In this document: positions 11,854 through 18,107 of the stretch, in pieces
How the letters are laid out: each line of letters starts with the position of its first letter
Numbering within the stretch: position 1 is the first letter of the stretch
Assembly (NCBI GenBank): GCA_018398765.1
Contig: JAHBMJ010005841.1
Location: 1 to 20,000, forward strand
Direction of reading: 5' to 3'
From: Chromera velia
Lineage: Eukaryota; Sar; Chromeraceae
Length of the DNA: 20,000 bases
Program-made: the position numbers and the translations under genes
The notes under the pieces: model-generated
What the model was told of the DNA's origin: nothing
Database searches by the model: none
What the model saw: the letters and a program-made list of their open reading frames with translations, nothing else

Positions 11854-11910
11854 TCAAGTGTTGTATAAGTGTTGTTTTGATGTTGCATAAGTGTTGCTTA
11901 GGTGTTGTAC
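11854..11910. repeat. Degenerate AAGTGTTG tandem repeat
   Basis: Words close to AAGTGTTG (also GATGTTGCAT and GGTGTTG) recur about every 11 bases, five or six times, between two homopolymer-flanked segments. It is non-coding as far as I can see. Confidence 0.6.
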
Positions 11911-13078
11911 AAAAAAAAAAAAATAAGAAGTCAATTTTGGTTTTTTTTTTTTTTTTCTACTATAATATGCCTAGGGAACACTCTCCACGCGGTTGCTTTC
12001 TTGGCTTTCTCTCCCCCCTCATACAGTAAACCAAGACTCTAATCACTGCAAGCTGGATTCTAGCTTTCACTATCCTTGCCACTCTGCTAGGTCTGGTGTT
12101 TGTTCTCGCTGCAATCGATCTGGTAAACTGCTCTCCTTAGTACTGCTAACGCTCCCTCTCCTAATGCAGCGTAATGCTCTGTCTGTTAATACTACAAACA
12201 GCACAAAATCTAACAGTACTTTTTACTAACATGCTCCCAAATCTGACAACTAGATCCGATTAAGTCACCCAACCTGTAAAGCTACAATAAGAAGCATGGC
12301 TGCAGTACAGGCAGTGTAACAGGCTCTCGAGGAAGAAGGTGACTGGGTATAAGAAACTAGTAAAGGCAAGAAAAACGATTCATTAAAAATGATATGCGTA
12401 TAACCTATTTATTTTTTTTTTTCCTTTTAAATATTTTTAATTATGCGTATAGTTTAAACTCTTTTTATTTCTAATATATTCTGACCATTTTCTATTTATG
12501 TTAATTAATGCATATTGTTTTTCTTCGTTTTTCTAAATTTTTAATTAACTGGTCTTTTACTTTGAAACCAGAACGAGCCTTCATCATTGAGGTGCGACGT
12601 TTGTGAAACTTTATGAAATTATGATCGAAAATTTCTGAGTACGTCTACAAACCAGAGCAATGTCATACAATCTCATAAGTTTTAAAAGATTCTTAGGAGT
12701 ACGTAGGGGTTTCTTTTAGCTGCAGTGCTGCTGCACAACTTAGCACAACTATTATATGTCAACTAAAAATCTATTAAAGCAAAATCTAAATCTTTTATTT
12801 TTTTAATGTAGTGATAGTTGTGCACTTGTGAAGTTATGATTTAGATAATACACAGACAAATTGAACGACCCACTGGCAGAAGGACTGGTGCCTCAGCTCA
12901 AGAATTAAAGCTTCGTTCCCCTTAAAACTTCTGTACGAATTCTTCATTTACCTTTCCGGACTCCAGTGAATCTCAGCGAACGTGCAGTCCTGTGACGGGA
13001 CATGCATGACCAATTAAACTTCTGGAGATTTGAACGTTCCTTAGTGGCGAGAACCGTGAGATCAACTTTGAAGCCTGT

Positions 13079-13482
13079 TTGTGTGGCTCTTACGGGCATG
13101 GCATCATGTTTTGCTCTCTTGACTTCCTCTTATTCTTTTTTGGTTCGAATCAAGCTCGCAATGTGCATGGATTGAAAGAATGGAAGCCAGTGAACGAACG
13201 TGCCGCAGTGTCTGGCTTTGCGTTGAGACTCAGAAAGGAACGAGGAGTGATGGAAGGAGGGGAGCCGGAAATTTCGCACTGTTCGGATAAGAGAGACGTC
13301 CATTGCTGGATGCATCACTTTTCTTTTGCTCATTCGGTCAGAAGTGCATGCACCTATCTGTCTTCTCTTGTTTCTCTTATTGACCATCACTTTCCTGCCC
13401 CCGCCTTTTCTTTTTACTCCCCTCATTTGACCTCTACTGACTGCCTGACTGCGATGTTGTCTTTCCCTCACTTTTCCCTCTT
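13079..13482. other. Downstream flank of the GGS-repeat gene, no gene seen
   Basis: This lies just past the stop of the minus-strand gene and probably includes its 3' untranslated region. A + strand frame (13079-13606) spans it but overlaps the antisense of the GGS exon and has no domain, so I leave it out. I found no clear polyadenylation signal. Confidence 0.4.
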
Positions 13483-14113
13483 TCACTTGTTCTGCGGGTT
13501 CACTTCTTCTGGTTTCCTTTTCTTCGGGTCTCCTCCTGCGCCTGTGTACATGTATGTGGTGGCGGCGGTGTCGACCACGTGGGCTGTGGGGGAGGTGTGC
13601 ACATAGACAGGGTGAGGAGAACCGCGGCTGCCGCCGCTGGAGCCCCCCTGGGAACCGCCGTTCGAGCCGCCCCGGGAACCGCCCCGGGAGCCACCTCTGG
13701 AGCCGCCAGAGCTGCCACCGCCAGAGCTGCCACCGCCAGAAGTCACTGCATAGTGAGTCACAGAGAGGATGCATTTTCTTTCATACAGAATTCTTTTTTC
13801 ATACAGAAAATGCATGTATGAAAGAAAAAGCTGCCACCAAAGCTGGTCACTGCATCGTGAGTCACAGAGAGAAAGGCGCCAGGCGAGAGGGGTCCAAAAA
13901 TTGCATGCAAGAGTGAGACCACACACGAGATTCAGAATTAATACATTGTCCGACAAAAAAGAATCCGAGAGTGGGAGAAGGACGGGTCAATCTGATATGA
14001 AGATACAAAGAGAGAAGACCGCCGGCGGGAGGAAAAGGGCAGAGAACCGGAGGAACAAATCCGGAAGAACATCGCTAGAGAGCGTGGCCGTGCCCAACAG
14101 TCCAAGTCCAAGT

Positions 14114-14164
<51 letters not shown>

Positions 14165-14934
14165 GAGAGAGAAGGCGAGATGAGATAGAAAAAGAACATG
14201 GATCGATGTACCCATGCAGGCCGAAGGAGACCCGCACACACAGACCCGCAGGGGGCAGAGGGAAGTAGAAAGGAGGACATGGATTGAGAGAGATAAGACT
14301 GACTTGAAAGTGCATCTCTTTCGCTCAGAAGGTTTCTGCAGAGAGAAAAGTATACATAACAGATATAATATATATAAATATTAACGGCTCTATCGGTATT
14401 GAATCTTTCTGCATGCCAATTGCTTCAGACAGAAAGGACAAAGAAAAGAATAGACAAGACTGAAATAAGAAAAGAGAAGCGGCCAACTCCACAGTGTAAA
14501 GCATCTCAGAATGCAGCACGCAAGATTTGCCGGCACACAGAGAGATGCCGCGGACGGAGAGACGGCAAAAGATTCGGAAGCATATATATAGAAGAGCAGT
14601 CTACAGGGAACGACTATATAGGCAAGCAAGTTTGGCAGAGAGGTTCGACGCCCAAATTCCGGGCCGCCAGGCGGTACAATGAAATCTTATGTAGAGGGAG
14701 GGCATCTTCAAAATCTCTACAAGGCCATCGGAAGGAAACATTGGAGCACTGCGACTGAAGAGGATACCGATACAATTGAACATAAATATGTAGGGCCAAT
14801 GGAACGTCTTTTCAGTGCTTCCTAAATTCATCTGCATGCATTTTCATAGTGTTCTCATGCACTCCTCACCTGGCTTCGGGACGCAAGACCACCGCCAGCA
14901 GGGCACAGAGGAAGAGAAGGGTCTTGAGGCACAT
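13483..14934 (-). CDS. Small secreted Gly-Gly-Ser-repeat protein (three exons)
   Basis: I do not recognise a family. Exons are 14934-14870 (65 nt), 14335-14304 (32 nt) and 13745-13483 (263 nt), 360 nt in total, or 119 residues. Exon 1 starts a clear signal peptide (MCLKTLLFLCALLAVVL) and ends at a GTGAGG donor in phase 2. The micro-exon has a strong acceptor (CTTTTCTCTCTGCAG), reads NLLSERDALS and ends at a GTCAGT donor in phase 1. Exon 3 enters in phase 1 and encodes repeats such as GGSRGGSRGG. The Gly codons vary at the third base (GGC, GGT, GGG), which supports this frame. A tail with HTSPTAHVVDTAATT and a basic PKKRKPEE end follows. Such low-complexity secreted proteins may serve in walls or matrix, which is inference. 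A second copy of the exon 3 acceptor lies upstream at 13849. The gene is divergent from the PLD gene. Confidence 0.65.
13745..13870 (-). repeat. Duplicated acceptor and exon start with a hairpin linker (GGS gene)
   Basis: On the minus strand TCTCTGTGACTCAC, then one variable base, then ATGCAGTGAC occurs twice 104 bp apart, with exon starts at 13849 and 13745. Both continue toward GGTGGCAGC, although the upstream copy is shorter. Between them is a palindromic linker whose outer arms TTTTCTTTCATACA and TGTATGAAAGAAAA pair over 14 bp, with GAATTC inside. The linker shares the word AAAGAATTCTGTATGAAAG with the linker at 19872-19890. Use of the upstream acceptor would give an early stop. Confidence 0.8.
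14115..14172. repeat. (GA)n microsatellite
   Basis: About 28 GA units with one GGGA break. The tract lies in intron 2 of the minus-strand GGS gene, so it is CT-rich in the transcript. Confidence 0.95.
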
Positions 14935-15262
14935 ATCGCTTGGGAGATTCGACGGGTGTCTATCCGCTTTTGCTGTATGACACTGAAACTTAAAGTTGTC
15001 AGTGACTCTATAGACAGGGGCGCTCGGCTGTAAGTTTCCTGAGCCTGTGTTGATCTTTTGGAGAAATGTGAACCACTAAGAGGTGTACAGGAGAAGAGGG
15101 CAGATCGAGCAGATATATATACGTGGGCTGCCACTGAGGATATATAGATGATCGAAGTTAAAATTTAATGTCCAAAAAAATTATTCATAAAGAAACATAC
15201 ATCGCAAGTTTATTATAGATCGATCGATCAGTCGATCGAAGAAACACGCCTGACACAAACTT

Positions 15263-15332
15263 GAAAAAAAGTCATTTTGTGAACTGAACTCAAGTTTCGG
15301 AGCGAGTTTTCCCGTAAAAAATGACTTTTTTC
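15263..15332. repeat. Imperfect inverted repeat with A/T-rich arms
   Basis: GAAAAAAAGTCATTTT (15263-15278) pairs with AAAAAATGACTTTTTTC (15316-15332), with one A in excess and a loop of about 37 bases. A second nested pair, AAACTTG and CAAGTTT, overlaps it. It could be a short fold-back element or chance in A/T-rich DNA. Confidence 0.6.
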
Positions 15333-15648
15333 ACCAAAAACTTATTTTCTGCATGTACGTCAGAATCTGTCAGCACTGCGTTTGGGGCAAACTCATTTCG
15401 GCCTTGCGCGCGCACCGCGCGCGAATTTGATGTTTTCACATCACTGCATATATACATGCAACTGCATGCATGCTATATATTAAAATAGCTACATACAGAT
15501 CATCGATCAAGGAAAGGAACGCATACTCAGGGCTGCAGCGTGATCCGCTGGTTTATCCAAAAAGACAGCTGCTTGTTGCAGAAGGACCCGACAGATAAGG
15601 GCTCAAAGACAATCGAGCAGCCGACTCAACGAACACAACTGACATGCA

Positions 15649-15654
15649 TATATA
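15649..15654 (+). promoter_or_regulatory. TATA-like site for the PLD gene
   Basis: TATATA within GCATATATACTT lies 67 bases upstream of the ATG at 15721. That leaves room for a leader of roughly 40 bases if transcription starts about 30 bases downstream. The call rests on position only. Confidence 0.3.
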
Positions 15655-15720
15655 CTTCTGAACGAACTTCAGCAAAGAGTCCTGTATATCAACTTCGATA
15701 CGTACATAAAGCTGCACAAG

Positions 15721-16410
15721 ATGAGGGCACGGTTCCCGTTCCTCTCTGCAGCCTGCCTTGCTCTTTTCTCTGTGCTCCTCACCCCTTCCCACGCCCTAAG
15801 GACAGCCCGACAAAAGAAGGACCGCAATCTCACGGAGGAGACGGAGACGGGAGAAACCTCTCTTTGCCCTCCAGATCTGTCATCCTTCGCAGAAGGGGCA
15901 GAGAAGGACAAAGAGGCATGGACGCGATACACTTCACTTGTCCAGGAGGAGGAAGGAGAGGCCAGTCAGTCAAGAGGCGAAGAAAACTCATTGGAGGGAG
16001 AAGGACAAGAAGTCTCTTTGCTTCAGTCTGTAGACAGTAAGTGCGAGACGAAAACTAAATGCGCAGCCTGTGTGTCCACAAAGTCCTCTGTGTGGGACAG
16101 TGAGTGCGGATACTGCGCAGACGAAGGGATGGCCCCTCAGGATAGGTGCAGGGGGGCAACAGCCAGGAGGTTCTACATCGGTGTGGTCAGTTTTTTCTTT
16201 TCTTTTCTTTAGGCTGAATGGCGGTATAAGTGTCAGTCCGTCCATCCGTCCACGTCGAAGGTTTGTGAGAGATCTTGTATGCACGGATGAGGATGTTGCT
16301 CTTGGATGAATCGCCATGAGGTTGTACGCACAAAGTAGACAGGTTCAGTCAAGGAGTGTGCCACTACGTAGGAAAGCAGGTCTGTTTTTTTGTGTGTACC
16401 CATCGGTATG

Positions 16411-16441
<31 letters not shown>

Positions 16442-17552
16442 GTATTCCTCGTCTTGTGCATTTTTGTAGATGCTCTTTGCCCTACTCAGATTGCAAGTAT
16501 CTGGCACGTGTTGGGACGTATGTGTGTGTGTGTGTGCGTGTGTGCAGAAATGCGATTCAGGATGGAAGTTTAAGAGCGAGGAGTGCAGTGAGATGAGCGT
16601 GATGGTAGCGAATGGGGGCGGCACATTTGCGGACACGGATGGAAGCCCAGAGCATTGGTTGGCAGAGAGGGGGGTCTGTCTCTTTGTGAAGCTAGACTGT
16701 TGGAAAGGCAGCCACTGAGTACATTCAGGAGGAGCGGTAGCACGGGCCTCGAAGTGAAAAGGACAAACTTTCTGCGTGTATTCAGGAATTATTCTCTTCC
16801 TTGACGTTTATGTGTTCATCGTAAACAGAGAAGCGGAGGCAGTCGAGATTCGGTGGTTGATTGGTGAAGCATTCTCAGCAAGAATGCATTTTTTTTTTCT
16901 GTATGAAGGTAAAGGCAGTCGAGATTCGGAGGTTGATTGCTGAAGCCTTCTCTCTGAGCAAGAATACACAAAAATCTTGTTCCCAGCGAAGGTCATGTTG
17001 GTACGATACTCTTAATTTTCTCTTTGAGGCATGTGCTCCCGCAGTTCTTCGATTTTGTATCCGGCATTGAGACGCTGCATGGTTGCTCTTCTCTAATATT
17101 GAATGATCGAGCCCACGTTGGTACGAAAGTTCTTCCCCGCCGCCCTTAATTCTGCAGGTTCCTGAGCAAGAAGGAGATGACGCTTGCTATGGGAGGAATA
17201 GACAGAGAGACGTGTGCAAAGGCGGGAAACAAGGAGGCAGAAGCAGAGCTGCGAAAGGAGGGATACAGGTGCTCGTCCCACGACGACACCAACGTGAAGT
17301 CAGCTCGAACGATCGAGAAAGTAAATGCATGAAAGGAAAAAAAAAAACTACGACGACACCACCGTGAAGTCCGTTTGAATGAACGAACAGTTTGTTTAAC
17401 GAAAGATGTGCATGAAACGAATGCTCATGCGCATCTGTGTGGATGACAGCCCTACAGAGCTTTGCGCGATCCTGTAAATGGTCTTTGACATTCCACACAC
17501 ACTGTATGCATGTCTGTCTGTCGAGTGGCCATGTGTCTGCCCGAACTTTCCA

Positions 17553-17619
<67 letters not shown>

Positions 17620-18050
17620 TAGATGCCGGGGGAAGTTGACCCAGCTTGACCGTACGGATGTCAGGAGATACGTAGCTAGGTGCCTGGTTGCTGCAGGTTG
17701 TGGACAGAGGGGAACATCGTGAAACTTGTCCCGGACGGTGCGGACTTCCTTCGGAGTTATCTGAGGGCCCACGAGCTCTTCTGGCAAATGCCGGATGAAG
17801 AAATCGATCAGTCGACTTTCATGACACAGGCATCGTGGCTCATGGGTCCGTCGACAGATTTTATTGTCAAGCTGTTATTACATGGGGGGGCAGCTTGACC
17901 GGCAGAGAAGGCAGAGACAGAAACAGACACAGACACAGAGACAGAGACCGAGATAGAGAGACAGAGACAGAGACAGAGACAGACACAGACACAGAAACAG
18001 AGACAGAGACAGAGACCGAGATAGAGAGACAGAGACAGAGACAGAGACAG

Positions 18051-18107
<57 letters not shown>

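Larger units (their letters stand above)
11300..13078. other. AT-rich intergenic region, no gene seen
   Basis: This stretch has long T and A homopolymers (for example near 11570-11582, 11812-11822, 11911-11923, 11941-11956). It also has a perfect hairpin at 11535-11557, a degenerate GTGTTG tandem at 11854-11910 and strongly AT-rich DNA at 12380-12560, where TATGCGTATA occurs twice. Open frames are short and lack domains. It could be decayed transposon sequence or a spacer between genes. Confidence 0.5.
14935..15720. promoter_or_regulatory. Shared divergent intergenic region (GGS gene and PLD gene)
   Basis: These 786 bases separate the two divergent start codons. TATATA at 15649-15654 is 67 bases upstream of the PLD ATG and is the best TATA candidate for it. 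TATATATA near 15113-15121 lies about 180 bases upstream of the GGS start. The stretch also has GATC-rich palindromes (about 15217-15240), an imperfect hairpin with GTCATTTT/AAAATGAC arms (15263-15332) and a GC-rich near-palindrome (15404-15425). Both promoters may be here, but no transcription start can be read directly. Confidence 0.45.

Noticed and set aside
13079-13606. 175-codon + strand frame
   Set aside because: It has no domain, and its end is antisense to the GGS exon.
13130-13774. 214-codon minus-strand frame with WRWQL repeats
   Set aside because: It is another frame of the GGS repeat. The GGS frame fits the splice phases and shows third-base variation in the Gly codons.
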